Below are positions 33,901 through 47,400 of a stretch of 64,000 nucleotides of DNA, piece after piece (the stretch's first letter is position 1; each line of letters opens with the position of its first letter). A program made the translations under genes and the position numbers. Source of the stretch: Gigantopelta aegis (lineage: Eukaryota; Mollusca; Gastropoda; Neomphalida; Peltospiridae). The notes under the pieces are model-generated. The model saw nothing but the letters and a program-made list of their open reading frames with translations, was not told the origin of the DNA and did no database searches. The DNA is taken from the NCBI RefSeq assembly GCF_016097555.1, contig NC_054704.1, positions 79,052,391 through 79,116,390 of the forward strand, written 5' to 3'.

Positions 33901-36900
33901 TGAAAGTTAGTTTGTTTTGTTTAATGACACACTAGAACACACTGATTTGGATGTCAAACATTTAGTAATTTTGACTCTTAGTCTTCAGCCATTGGTAAAG
34001 AGCTCGCTTGATGCACGGTCGGTTTGGGATCAATCCCCGTCAGTGGGCCTATTGGGCTATTTCTCACTCCCAGCCAGTGCACCACGACTGGTACATCAAA
34101 GGCCGTGGTATATGCTATCCTGTCTATGGGATGGTGCATATAAAAGATCCCTTGCTGCTAATTGAAAAGAGCAGCCCATGAAGTGGCGACAGCGGGTTTC
34201 CTCTCTCAATATCTGTGTGGTCCTTAACCATATGTCTCACACCATATAACCGTAAATAAAATGTGTTGAGTGCGTCGTTAAATAAAACATTTCCTTCTTC
34301 CTTAGTCTTCAGAGAAAACCCAAGGGATATTTTATAGGCACTTTTCCAAAGACAGGATAGCACATACCACAGCCTTTGAGATACCAGTCATGAGGCACTG
34401 GTCAAAGAATGTGTCCACTGAGGAGATTCGATCCTGTGAGCAAAGTAATATTTAGGTGAGCGTCTACAGACTGAGCTATATCTCGCCTTGGAAGAAGGTT
34501 TTTAAAAAGGGGAGCACTTGCTGGGTGAAATTTTTTTATAAACTGATCATATAATTTGACATACTGCTGTTAAGTGGACTTATGCTTGGGAGTCTTTGGA
34601 AAATAATGTTCATTTAACAACACCTCTGCACATTTTGCACTACAGTTGTATGGTGTCTAACATGGTTGAAATAGTATAGTATATGTTCACACATTGACTA
34701 ATCCTACAGAATAGCAGCAAGAAAACTTTAAAAGTGCACTTTTCCACGGACAGGACAGCACATACTACAACCTTTGATAAAGTTAAAAATTAAAGGTGGT
34801 TTTGTTTAATGACATCACTAGAGCACATTGATTATTTAATCATTGGTTATTGGATGTCAAACATTTAGTAATTCTGACTAGTCATCAGAGGAAACCCGCT
34901 ACATTTTTCCGAATACATCAAGGGATTGTTTATATGCACTTTCCCACAGACAGGAAAGCACATACCACAGCCTTTGACCAGTTGTGGTACACTGGTTGGA
35001 ATGAGAAAGAAACATTCGGTTGAATGAATCCACAGATGCAATCTTCTCAACCGACTGAGCTAAATCCCACCCCCACAACCATTGATATGCTAGTTGTGGA
35101 GCACTGGTTGCAGCAGGAAAGAACCTGCTTGGTTGATGTAGTGAAAACAAATATGAAATTTAGTGTACCAAAGTGGATTATTTATTTTTTAAAAAGAAAT
35201 AACAAAATGCAATAGTTTAATAATTGTGTGCACATATTTAGGTGCTGAACTATATAAGCGACTTCAGACGTATGTATTGACTGAGCAGCAATTGAAGGAT
35301 AATGGTTTTCCACTTCCCAACCCCGATGCTGGTGGATGTGCCATATTCTACACTGAAAGCCAACACAAGGATGTTTCACTGAAACGTAAATACTGATATT
35401 CCCTAGCGTCATGCATTATGTTACTGTTCAAATATTGTTATTGAAAATAAAGAGTTTATGAAGAATCAGGGAAACAGAGATCACAAAAAGAGTTGCAATA
35501 ATTTTGTGTAGAAAAACACAACTTCTAATGTTTTGAACAATATGAAATTTTAAGGGATGAATTTACGAAGCCTGTTTTTCTTAAATGCAGGTGTTTAAGC
35601 ATTGTAAATGTATGTAGTTACATACATATAAGACATTGTAAGGCTTTGTAAATTTGTCCCTATGGTTTTGAACGTGTGGTACTATTTTGCTCTCAAATTG
35701 TATTTAATTGATGGTTGAAACTGTAGTGTATTTTTTCTTGAATGTCCTATCTATATTCATTTTGCTATTAACATTATAGATAAAATTGCTGGTAAATTAG
35801 TATCTTATTTTTCTTGCAGTTTTATAGTATTTATTGTACTTAAAATGATTATTTTGTTCTTATTAAATTCTTATTGTAATAAAATATTCTTGCTGTAATT
35901 AATATTTTAGTTCTGATTATATTCTTATAATTATTTTTCTCACTGGTATTGTATTCCTATTGGTATTATGTTCATTTTTATCTGACAGAACATGAAAAGA
36001 ACTGCTCTCGGTGTGGGAAAAGGTTTATCGTGTTTCCAAATGGAAAGTATAATTCAAAAGAAGAATGTATTTATCATTGGGGAAAGGCATGGAAGAAAAA
36101 AGGTATTGTACATTACAACTGGTAGACTTCATTACATTTAAATAACTTTTAATATGAATATTTTAAGCAATAGAAACATTTGTCTGTTGTTTTAGTTCAA
36201 GTTTGTAATTTTGTAAAGATACTCACTCTTTGTAGTATCTGAATGGCGGGGTCTAGCTATTGTTCTTACAAAACTTTAGTAGGATTATATATGTGTATAA
36301 CAAAATGAGTTGAAATTCACTAAAATATATGGAATTATCAAATCACATGTAATATTGGAGAAAGATTTATGAAAACAGCAGTCTTTATTGTGACTGCAAG
36401 GGAACTAAAACTAGCTCTATACTAAATAGTACCATGGGTCAAAGTTCAAAATTGTCCCAACTTTATACAGATCATGATTATTGATTTGGTAGTATGTACC
36501 CCATAGGCTGATAGTTAATCAATAATTGATCTAAGGTAGGTAATATTGTTAAGTTGGTATTGAATTGTTCTATTTATTGAGTAATGTACCAAGTACATAC
36601 TGATGTACTTTATTTTTTAATGCATAGTCGCTGGCTCACTGGAAACCAGATATACGTGTTGCGGAGGTGACCTGGATTCAGAAGGTTGCTCCATTTGCAA
36701 GGTACGATAAATACAGATATACAAACAGTAATTAATTCTTTAAAGATTATTTTGTTTAATTTGTTTATGTTCAAATAATCTTTAAAATTATTTCTGTTTA
36801 TCTAAACTTAAGGTTTTTTTGTTATTCTCAAAAGAACTAAAAATTAGTTAGGCAATTTATTAGCATTAAATTTAGAATTAACTGACCACTTTAATAGCAC

Positions 36901-37577
36901 AGAAAAAAAAAACATTTATGAAAAACTTGTATGCTAATGGATTCCAGTGACCTAAGTTGGAAGAATCCAAATAGATTCTGCTAGATTTTATGAAAAATAA
37001 GGCTTGTTTCAATTACTTGTAGACAAAGATTTGTGTGTTCACATATATGCACTGAAAAAGCTTTGTTAAACCCTGAAAAAAAGAATGCATATAATTAATT
37101 TTAACCACCAAGGTTGCCTAAAGTTTATGTGGTGGTATGCAGGAAAATTATAAAAATTATTTTATAATGTATTGCGATCTACATTTTTTAATAGATGTTA
37201 GAACATCGGAGGTTGGACTAGATGCTTGGTTTTTTTTTAACATTGATGATGCAAAAATCTAATTGAGTTTGAATGATTTTCAATTATGGGATTATTACAG
37301 GAATTAAATTTCTGGTTTCTCACTGAAAAAAAGAGCCATGCTAAAATACATTAAAAAATTTTTTAATAATAAATGTTGATAGACAACTGTGTATATTTTC
37401 AGCTACATGTCAGTGAAGATAACAAGACGAAAAACCTGTCTGGTTACATGAAGACTATTCCATGCTCACCCCCACTTGATGGAGACTATGGTGTTTATGC
37501 CATGGATTGTGAAATGGTTTGTTTCTCATCATTTTAGTCCCCTGCCAGTCCATTTGGAGAGGACTATAGGTTTCGTC

Positions 37578-37608
<31 letters not shown>

Positions 37609-39726
37609 GTTCATCTGTCTTACATATAGTTTTCCAGACATTTTTTCATAATTCCTCAAGATCTGGAGCAGAAATTTGGAATCAGGTTAGAAATTCATGA
37701 GATTTACCCATTTTTGACAAGAGTTATGGCCAGATCAAGTTTCATGCATTGGGAATTTATTCAAGGGCTGTAACTCTATCAACAATGTTTGACAATTATG
37801 GCCCTTGAACTTAGGTACTCGGTAGGGGACATGTATTGCTTTAGCCGTACTCTCAGAATGCTTGTTCTTATTTTGGACAGTCACATCTTACTGTCTCAGA
37901 GTTGATGGGTCTGAAAGAATAAGTTCAGCATATCAGTGATTCAAGATAAACATAATCTTTGTATAATATTTTGTGAAAGAATGCCATGGGACAATTCAAC
38001 AACCTCAACATATCTTGGAGTAATAAAACAATAATAACAAATAATAGAACAAAAGTCGACTGTTTTATTAAACCAATCCTGGATTTTTCTTGTTTATTTA
38101 AGGTTCTTGTCTTAGTTATCTATATGGTGTGGGATCTAGGATCAATCTCTGTCGGTGGCCCATTGGGCTATTTCTTGTTCAGCCATGGTATGTGCTATCC
38201 TGTCTGTGGGATGGTGCAAATAAAAGATCCATTTCTAATAATGGAATAATGGAAAAAATGTAGCAGGTTTCCTATATGGCAGAATTACCAAATGCTTGAC
38301 ATCCAATAGCCGATAATAAATTATTGTGCTCTAGTGGTGGTGATAAACAAAACAAAGTTCAACTTTTTTTTTAGTTATCCATATTTAAATAATTTTTTGT
38401 TTGTTTGTTTGTAAAGTAATTAAAAATTACTTTCTTTATTACAGATATTTGCATATTGCTAGCCAGTCATACAATTTGTATAGTATGTATAAATGTACAT
38501 GAAAGATCAGCTATTTTTTCTTCTTAATGCTTAAATAAAATATATTAAGATTTATTTGGTTTGTAATTTCAGGTGTACACGAATATTGGCTTGGAGTTGG
38601 CAAGGGTTACCGTTGTAGATTCGGATCAGAAATCAGTATATGAGACTTTCATAAAACCAGATTTTCCAGTCATTGACTACAACACAAGGTTTATTTTCTT
38701 GTCATAAAGTGATTTTCATTTAACAAACCTTAATGTTTAGTTGTGACATATGTGACTTTACCATGGTGACTCCATCGATTTTGTGTATAAATCCTTTCCA
38801 TTTTTGCATATACTTCTTTTTCTTATAGACTATAAGCTAATATATACCCACCATAGATAATGGAAAATTGTTAGTATAGTAAATAGTGTAATACATGAGC
38901 GTATATGAGCGGATCATTTGTTTCTGAACAATAATTTCTGTTTAAAATAATTAGTTATTTCATTGGTAAACAGATATGTATATAAACCAATATGTTACCA
39001 CATACATTTTTGATTATGAAATAATATTCTACATACACTGAAATATTTTTATTTCTTTTACTAAGCAACATTTGTCGGAAAGCTAACATCAAATATGATT
39101 CAAATCAAAACAAATTACCAAGACATTAAATTTTCTCTTTGTAATGATAGGTCTCAATGTAAGAAACTCTACTTGTTGGCCAATCTCAAACCGCTCTGTT
39201 CGATTTTTGCAGGGCTCGAACTTAAGAATTTGTCTCCCACAGCAATTTTTAAGAGAATTGCCATGGGTGAAACAGTCCACCGACAGCAATTTTGAGCCTG
39301 CCTGTGGCAAATGTTTTTAAAGTGACATCTTGTTGTATGTTGACATTTTTAAATGTGCAAATGTTAAATATTGGCAGATAATATACACTAGGTGTATACA
39401 TTCAGGGGTTCTAGAATTTAAAAAACATTCACTTGCCATTGGGCCAGTGGATTTGAAAATTCACTGGCCATGGTAAAAAATTCACTTGCCCAATTTTAAC
39501 TGTTGATAAAAATAAAAAACCCCACAGTAAATTAAAATAATTAACTTTTTAGTGTACCGGGTACATTTTGCATACTGAGATCATATGTAATCAATTTGTC
39601 AATTTGCACAACACATATTAGGCACACTTTATGTTTGTTTAGAAAAACATGAAACCATTTTTATCAGTTTAGAGTAAAGTTACTTATTAAAAATTTTAAA
39701 ATAATTGTTTCCACTAAAACCACCTA

Positions 39727-39769
<43 letters not shown>

Positions 39770-41261
39770 TCTTCAAAAAAAGAAACGCAAAAGGGTACAA
39801 ATGGGTTATAACTCTGATTTTATGTTTCCTACCGGTTCATGCTTTGTGAATATAAGGTCATTGCATGTCCCAAACACATTCCCACGGTTACATTCGATAA
39901 AACGCAGCTACTGTACAATAAAGTTCCAAAATGTGAATATTCGCAAAAACGCAGCCACGTGCAAACTATGTCACCACTGCACGTGCGTTGTCTGCACGTG
40001 CAACATGAACACCGACAGTATAAAAGTGCAGGGTGTTCGCTTGCCTGGCCTCTGTATCTGGCCGACAGTTGACAATCCAGGACATGCCACGTCTCAGTGA
40101 ACCGCAGAGAAACAATGCCATCGGCCGACTAGACGCAGGCGAATCCAGAACGGCCGTTGCCAGGGCATTCCATGTGTCCCCAAGCACCATCTCCAGACTG
40201 TGGGACCGTTACCAGCAACATGGATCAACACGTGACCTCCCTAGATCCGGTCGACCACGGGTCACTACCCCCGGGCAGAACCGCTACATCCGGGTACGCC
40301 ACCTTCGGGAACGATTGACTACTGCCACCTCCACAGCCGCAGCAATACCAGGTTTGCGCAGGATATCCGACCAGACCGTACGGAACCGCCTACGTGAGGT
40401 AGGAATTCGTGCCAGACGTCCAGTTCAAGGTGTCATCTTAACACCACAACACCGTCGACTCCGACTGCAGTGGTGCCAGATTCATCGACAATGGCCTCAA
40501 CTGCGATGGAGACAGGTGTGGTTCAGTGACGAGTCCCGATTTCTGCTCCGACGTCATGATGGAAGATGTCGCGTGTATAGGCGTCGTGGTGAACGTTATG
40601 CGGCAAACTGCGTGCAGGAAGTGGACAGATTCGGCGGGGGTAGTGTCATGGTGTGGGCAGCCATCTCACACACTGGCAGAACTGACCTGGTCCACGTGCA
40701 GGGCAACCTGAATGCACAGGGCTACATTGACCAGATCCTCCGGCCACACATCGTTCCAGTTATGCCCAACGCCAACGCAGTGTTCCAACATGACAACGCC
40801 AGGCCTCACACAGCACATCTCACAACGGCTTTCCTACAGAACAACAACATTAATGTCCTTCCTTGGCCATCGATATCACCGGATTTGAACCCAATTGAGC
40901 ATCTATGGGACGAGTTGGACCGACGCCTCCGACAGCGACAACCACAGCCCCAGACCCTGCCCGAGCTGGCAGCAGCCTTGCAGGCCGAGTGGGCCACCAT
41001 CCCCCGGGACGTCATCCGTACTCTGGTTGCTTCAATGGGCAGGCGGTGCCAGGCAGTTGTCAACACACGCGGAGGCCACACCCGGTATTGACTCCAGATG
41101 ACCTTGACCGTGGTGGTGTGTCCTATCACTTACTCACAATGGACTAGAGTGAATTGTGAACAATCCTGCAACATTTGGTAATTATCGGACTCACCATTCA
41201 ATAATTAAATCAATTCTCCAAATGTTACGACAATGTGGTTTTGCGTTTCTTCTTTTGAAGA

Positions 41262-41354
<93 letters not shown>

Positions 41355-41374
41355 CATACACACACATATATACA

Positions 41375-41408
<34 letters not shown>

Positions 41409-44400
41409 ATCCATGTTACATATTACGACAATTAACAGTATAAAAAAAAAAAAAATATTCTATCACTTATGAATGAGTATATATTTATGTACTTAAGAAT
41501 GGGAAATCCTCCCCACACCCACCCCCAAAAAAATCCCCCCCCCCCCCATTCCCCCCCCCCCAAAAAAAAAAAAACCCATACAAAATTAGTAATTTTTCAA
41601 TATAGGTACTTTGTTATATTTACCTATTTCATGATATTGTGTAATTAGTTATTTTATTATTTATTTATTTTTTGCAATTTATGTGATATTTTATAAATTA
41701 AATTAATAATTTACACATGGACCGTTTTGCAACATACATGGTGACATGCAACCTTTAAAAACTAATAAAAAACTGGTTACCGTTTCGCATTTTACGCTTG
41801 CACTGTACTACTATTAAGGTCTCACTACACAGATCACTTCCGGGTGAGAGTTCATTGATCACGGTCCACTATAGTTCCTAATTTTGACACATGTTATGGT
41901 TCACATATTCACTTCTAGGAAATGGTGAAGAATTAAAACAATATGTATGTTTAATGGTAAGCCTTCTGACCGTATTTTGCCCATGTTATTTTGTAATATT
42001 GTACATCGACCTTTTGGGACATGGGAATACAGCGCAAGTGACAGCCGGAGTGAATCGGTTAATGAACCACCTGTTCAGACCGCTACTACAGCCAGATGCG
42101 GTCATATAGCAAAAAACTAAGACGGAAATGTTCTCAATTTTGGAATGAAAATAAATGCTTATATAATGTATGTTCGCAATGGTGTATGTTGTTAGTGCCA
42201 ATGAGAACCCGTTCTATGGGCAATCTTCGCTTGAAGTTGGGCAGTTTAACATGGGTTTAAATGGCTGATGACATCTGTGTAGTGAGACCATAACATTAGA
42301 GTAACAAATCTTTGGGTACTAGTGCAAATAAGAACATGGTGGCAAGCAATAAAGTTGTTTTTTTCCCAGTGTTTACACTTTATAACTTGAATAAAGTTAC
42401 ATCGGTAGGTATACTCATGTCATCAATGGGTCAAAGATTATTGGTTGCCAACTATTTGTTAGTAAAATATCGCATGTGATAGCAAATCGAAAGAAATGAC
42501 TTGTAGATGTTTCTTTTGTTTTCGTACGAGCCAACTCCAAGCGTTGTAGATTTTTTTTTTTTTTATCACTTGCCATCGGGATCTCACAAAGTAACTTTTA
42601 CTGGCCCGAATCCAAAAACCACTGGCCTCGGGCATCGGGCCACCGTATTCTAGAAGCCCTGACATTTCGCCATTGTTGAGGAGCTTTATCGACGGCACAA
42701 AAGTGCCATCGGTGATGCTTACTACCTACAGGCTACAGCAATTTATATCTCAACGATGGCAATTGCCATCGGTGCCGTCATTAAGTTCAAGTTGTTTTTG
42801 GAAATAAATATTGTTTAGGCCAAATTTTCCCTTTTAGACATTTAAAGAATTTGTATCATTTAGTAGGAGGTTTTTGCAAACAAGTAAATAGGAAACTGCT
42901 TTGTATTAAGTTTTTATTTACCCAGTAGTGGAAAATTTCAGTGGTTTGGGACTAGTATTGAACCTCCCCATTAGACCTATTGGGACTTTTTTTTCTATCT
43001 CAAATAGTGTCCCACAAAGACTGTGATATGTGCTGTCTTGTCTGTGAGGAAATGAATATAAAAAGTCTCTTGCTAATGGTGGACTAGCAGGTTTCTTCTG
43101 AAGATTTGTCAGAATGACCTAATGTTTGAAATTCAGTACTTGATAATTAATTAATCAATGTGCTCTAGTGATGTTGTTAAACAAAACAAACTTTTAACAT
43201 TAAGGATGATTAAGTTTGAAATACTACTAAATGATATCAGTGACTAATTTTTGGTTTACGTTTATAAAATATTAGGGCTGTTCCAGAATTGATCATACGG
43301 GGGAGGTGGGAGGTAACATAATTATTGCTTTATGCCTGATGGATCTTTTGTAATGTTTTCTCTTTGTATACATAGTTTAAATTTGTTTTAATTAGTTGTG
43401 GGTGGTAGATGTACAAAAGAGTACTGCCCAACCCCACTGGCCTTGTGATTAATTCTGAAACACCCATTAATTTTAGGGGCGGGACATAGCCCAGTGGTAA
43501 AGCGTTCGCTTGATGCGTGGTTGGTCTAGGATTGATCCCCGTTGGTGGGCCCATTGGGCTATTTCTTGTTCCAGCCAGTACTCCATAACTGGTGTAACAA
43601 AGGCCGTGGTATGTACTATCCTATCTGTGGGATGGTGCATATAAAAGATCACTTGCTACTAATCGAAATGAGTAGCCCATAAAGTGGCGACAGCGGATTT
43701 CCTCTCTCAATATCTGTGTGGTCCTTAACCATATGTCCGATGCCATATAACTGTAAATAAAATGTGTTGAGTGCATCGTTAAATAAAACATACCACAGCC
43801 TTTGATATACATAACACATACCACAGCCTTTGATATACCAGTTGTGATGCACTGGCTGGAATGAGAAATAACCCAATGGGGCCCACTGACGGGGATCGAT
43901 CCCAGACCGACCGCATCAAGCGAGCTCTGTACCACTGAGCTGTGTTTCCCCTCTAAGACTATGTCAAAATTACCAAATGTTTGACATCCAAAAGCCGATA
44001 ATTAACAAATCAGTGTGCTCTAGTGGTGTTGTTAACAAAATAAACTTTAACTCTAAGACTGTATGTCAAAGTACCAAATGTTTGACATCCAATAGCCGAT
44101 AATTAATAAATCAATGTGCTCTAGTGGTGTCGTTAAACAAAAAACAAACTTCAACTTTAACTGTTTCAGATTCAGTGGAATAACGGAGAAGGATATGAAC
44201 GGGGTTCACACCACCCTGAGAGATGTACAGGCTGTCCTCCTCAGCTTGTTCACAGACAGAACAATTCTCATGGGTCACAGCCTGGAGAGCGATCTGGTCG
44301 CCGTCAAGGTAAACAGATTTTAATTAGCCTAACGTACAATAAATTATTGATCAATTTATCGAAAACTGACAGACAGGCAAATGTCCTTTTTGAGTTGCAT

Positions 44401-47400
44401 CCACTTTCCCAAGAAAAAATCTGCATCCATGCCGGAGCCTATGCATGAGATTTGTCTTAAAGAACGTGCCATTGTTGGTAAAGATTAGCGATGGGACGGG
44501 TTTTTTGGGGGGGTTTTGGTTAGATTTTTGGTATTTGGTCCACTGTTTGATTTATTCACGATACTTTTCACAAGTAGTACAAGTACGCCAATTATCATAC
44601 ATACATTTTCATAAACTATTTTAAGAGCAAGATATTTTATTTTTAATGGTATTTTGTAAAATAATTGTAAATATAAAATTATATCTTGACTAGAAAACAT
44701 GCCAGGGCTCAAAATGCAGTGTTAGTACATGCACCGGTGCATGCTGATTTTTGCGTGTGCATGTAACTTTTAAAACTGGGTGCACGCGGTGCATGCTAAT
44801 ATTTTTCAAGTACTGTGTATTGCGTATACTAGTATCCTGTTGTCTACCAGATTCAGACTCAAGTTATTGAATTTTGCGTATGCATTTCGTAATCTGTTCG
44901 CCACATGAAAACAATAACTTTTATCTATTGGGCGCATCCATTTTGTATCCCATAATCCTACTTACAACAATGGCGCCCTTTCGGTCATTTCCATGAAATA
45001 TATTTGCAAAAATTGCCGGCAATATCTTGGTTATATCCGTGAACGGTATTAGGGAAGGTGGTCGAGACCGACTTTGGGGTATCCACGTGCATAACACAGT
45101 TGTTGTCGTCACTGACAAATTGAACTCCGCCAGATCTGTGATCAATACAAAGTACCGTAACTGCCTTGAACATTTTCGACCTCAGATATGGGCACTTGAT
45201 CAGATGATTGCGAACGTGCAGGTGCGTTACTCGCGTAGTTGACTCGAAGTCAGCCAGTGATTATTTCAATTGCAACTTCTCGTCGAATTCTGTAGGCTAA
45301 TTTAAATGATAATCAACACTGTAATCAAGGTAATTAAACAGTATTTTCCTCATTGTTAACAGGATTTACCTTATTTTTGGTGCATGCAGAATTTTAATGG
45401 TGCATGTAACTTTTTTTTCAGCATGCACCTGGTGCATGTAGATTTTTTTTTTCATTTCTAGCCCTGCATGCCCTGTTAGTGTGTTGGGTCTGAGATACTT
45501 GGGCAATGTGTCCCCCATGATTTGAGTTCAGAGGGTTGGCAAAATAATTTGGGGGCAAGAATGCTAGCGGTCCGGGGATAGTCTCCCGTATTTTTTATTT
45601 ATTATTCAGTTGTCTTTAGATGCATTCATGGGTGTCATGTACACATTATAGAAGTCTAAAAGAAAGATATATGTCAAGATATTTCTAAAATGTTTATTAA
45701 TATTTTGATAATGTCAAATCTTTGATGAGAAGGGTTTTTTGGGTTTTGTTTTTTTTAAATATCAAAATGAACCGCAGTTTGCAAATTGGGAAATGGTGCT
45801 TCGAACCGTGGGCCTAAAACCGGTAACATCGAATAATCGTCCCATCCCTGGTAAAGATTATTTGTTACAATATTTAATTATAAAATTGAATTGTATTTTG
45901 GTTTTCCATGCATACCATGTATATTTGACTTAATTTCCAAACAGTCAGTCAAAAAGTGTTATTTTTCCTCTTATTGTGTTAGCATGGTTCCTATTTGTGG
46001 TATCAAGTTGATATGTTAATATGTTGGGTTTTGTGTGTGTGTTGTGTTTGTGTGTGTGTGGTGTGTGTTGTGTGTGCACGCGTGTGTGTTTGTGTGTGCA
46101 CATATGTGTGTGATGTGTGTGTTGTGTGTGCACTATAAAGTGGCAGTCCTCCTACAGACAGATTTGGAACCATATATGTTGGGTTTTGTGTGTGTGTGTA
46201 AGTAAGTAAGTAAGTAAGTAAGTAACATATTGAACCTTTCTCAGCCTCTTACTGTATATGATGAGTGTAACTATAAAACGTTTTTCTCTTCTGACTGTGT
46301 GGTATATGATGTGAGTACTTGCAATAAAATGCCTATAATACATTTTAAAAGCTAATTTTGAAAATATGGATTAGGCTATAAAATAGTTTTTGTCTTTACT
46401 CAGTGTGTGAAAAGAAGTCTATAACCTAGTTTAGATTTTTGCCATTGTTTGACACACAATGGCTGATGTGTATTTTTGTGCTGAGGTGTCGTTAAACACT
46501 AATTCATTCATTCATTCATTCATTCATTCATCATGCTCTTTTATGTGTAATATGAGTTCCTATCTGATTAACTTGCAGCTCCTGCACCGGGTTGTCGTGG
46601 ACACGTCGGTGGTTTTTCCTCACCGACTTGGCCCTCCGTACAAACGAGCATTGCGTAACCTGATGGCAGATCATCTCCAGAAGATTATCCAGAATGATAG
46701 TAAGTATATGACTGATACACACCACTGGAAGTCAAATAATGGACACAATTTTTTAACATAAGCCAAGAATTTATCCAGGCATTTTCTGGTACTGAACATG
46801 GGGCCCCATTCCAAAAGCATGTGGCACTGAAACTTCCCAAGTTGATGTGTAAATATATTTTTTAATTATGTCTGTTGTAATAAATTAATTTAACAGTGTT
46901 GCAATGCATCATTCAGTGACCTTAAAAAACATCCCAATTTTGATTAAATTGTGCAAACTTTCCCAATCCGTGTAAGCTTGTGTTAAACAAATTAATTTCA
47001 AAGGTAAAGACTGTTGTGGCTTCATTTTTATTTAATAATTTTTATGATTAGAAATATTTGTCATAAAATGCATATAATAGATGCTTGTTAGTAGATCGTC
47101 GAACTGTGTGCTAGAGTGTCATCTAAGCTTTTTTTTCATGTATTACTAGTTACCTATAAGGTATTTATTTTACCTAAACTGTACCCATTTGTACAAATAT
47201 GTAGGTAATGAATCCCTCAGCACAAAAAGTAGCGCACTAGAAATAATTATTAACACCAAGTCAAGGAACAGTTTTTGGGTGGCACTAAAACAAGAATTTG
47301 AGATACAACCCTGTTTTTTCTAGTTTACAGTACTAACTAATGACAGAATTGCATGTTTTTCTTTATAGTTGGTGGCCACGACAGTCAAGAAGATGCACTG

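Larger units (their letters stand above)
39403..42661. mobile_element. CAGGGGTTCTAGAA...TTCTAGAAGCCCTG element with nested insertions, TSD ACATT
   Basis: TSD ACATT at 39398-39402 and 42662-42666. Contains Tc1 copy 2, a long (TA)n/(CATA)n tract and a TA-flanked MITE (41817-42290). Ends resemble the 15671-15970 family (TTCTAGAAGCCCTG) but the TSD is 5 bp. Confidence 0.8.
39210..42795. mobile_element. Outer CAGGGCTCGAACTTAAG element of the intron 12 nest
   Basis: Left end CAGGGCTCGAACTTAAGAA; right end TTAAGTTCAAGTTGT is degraded. Inner arms match in inverse (CACAGCAATTTT...ATTGCCATGG against CGATGGCAATTGCCATCG). TTTTG flanks both sides. The outer limits are less certain than for the inner elements. 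Confidence 0.55.
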
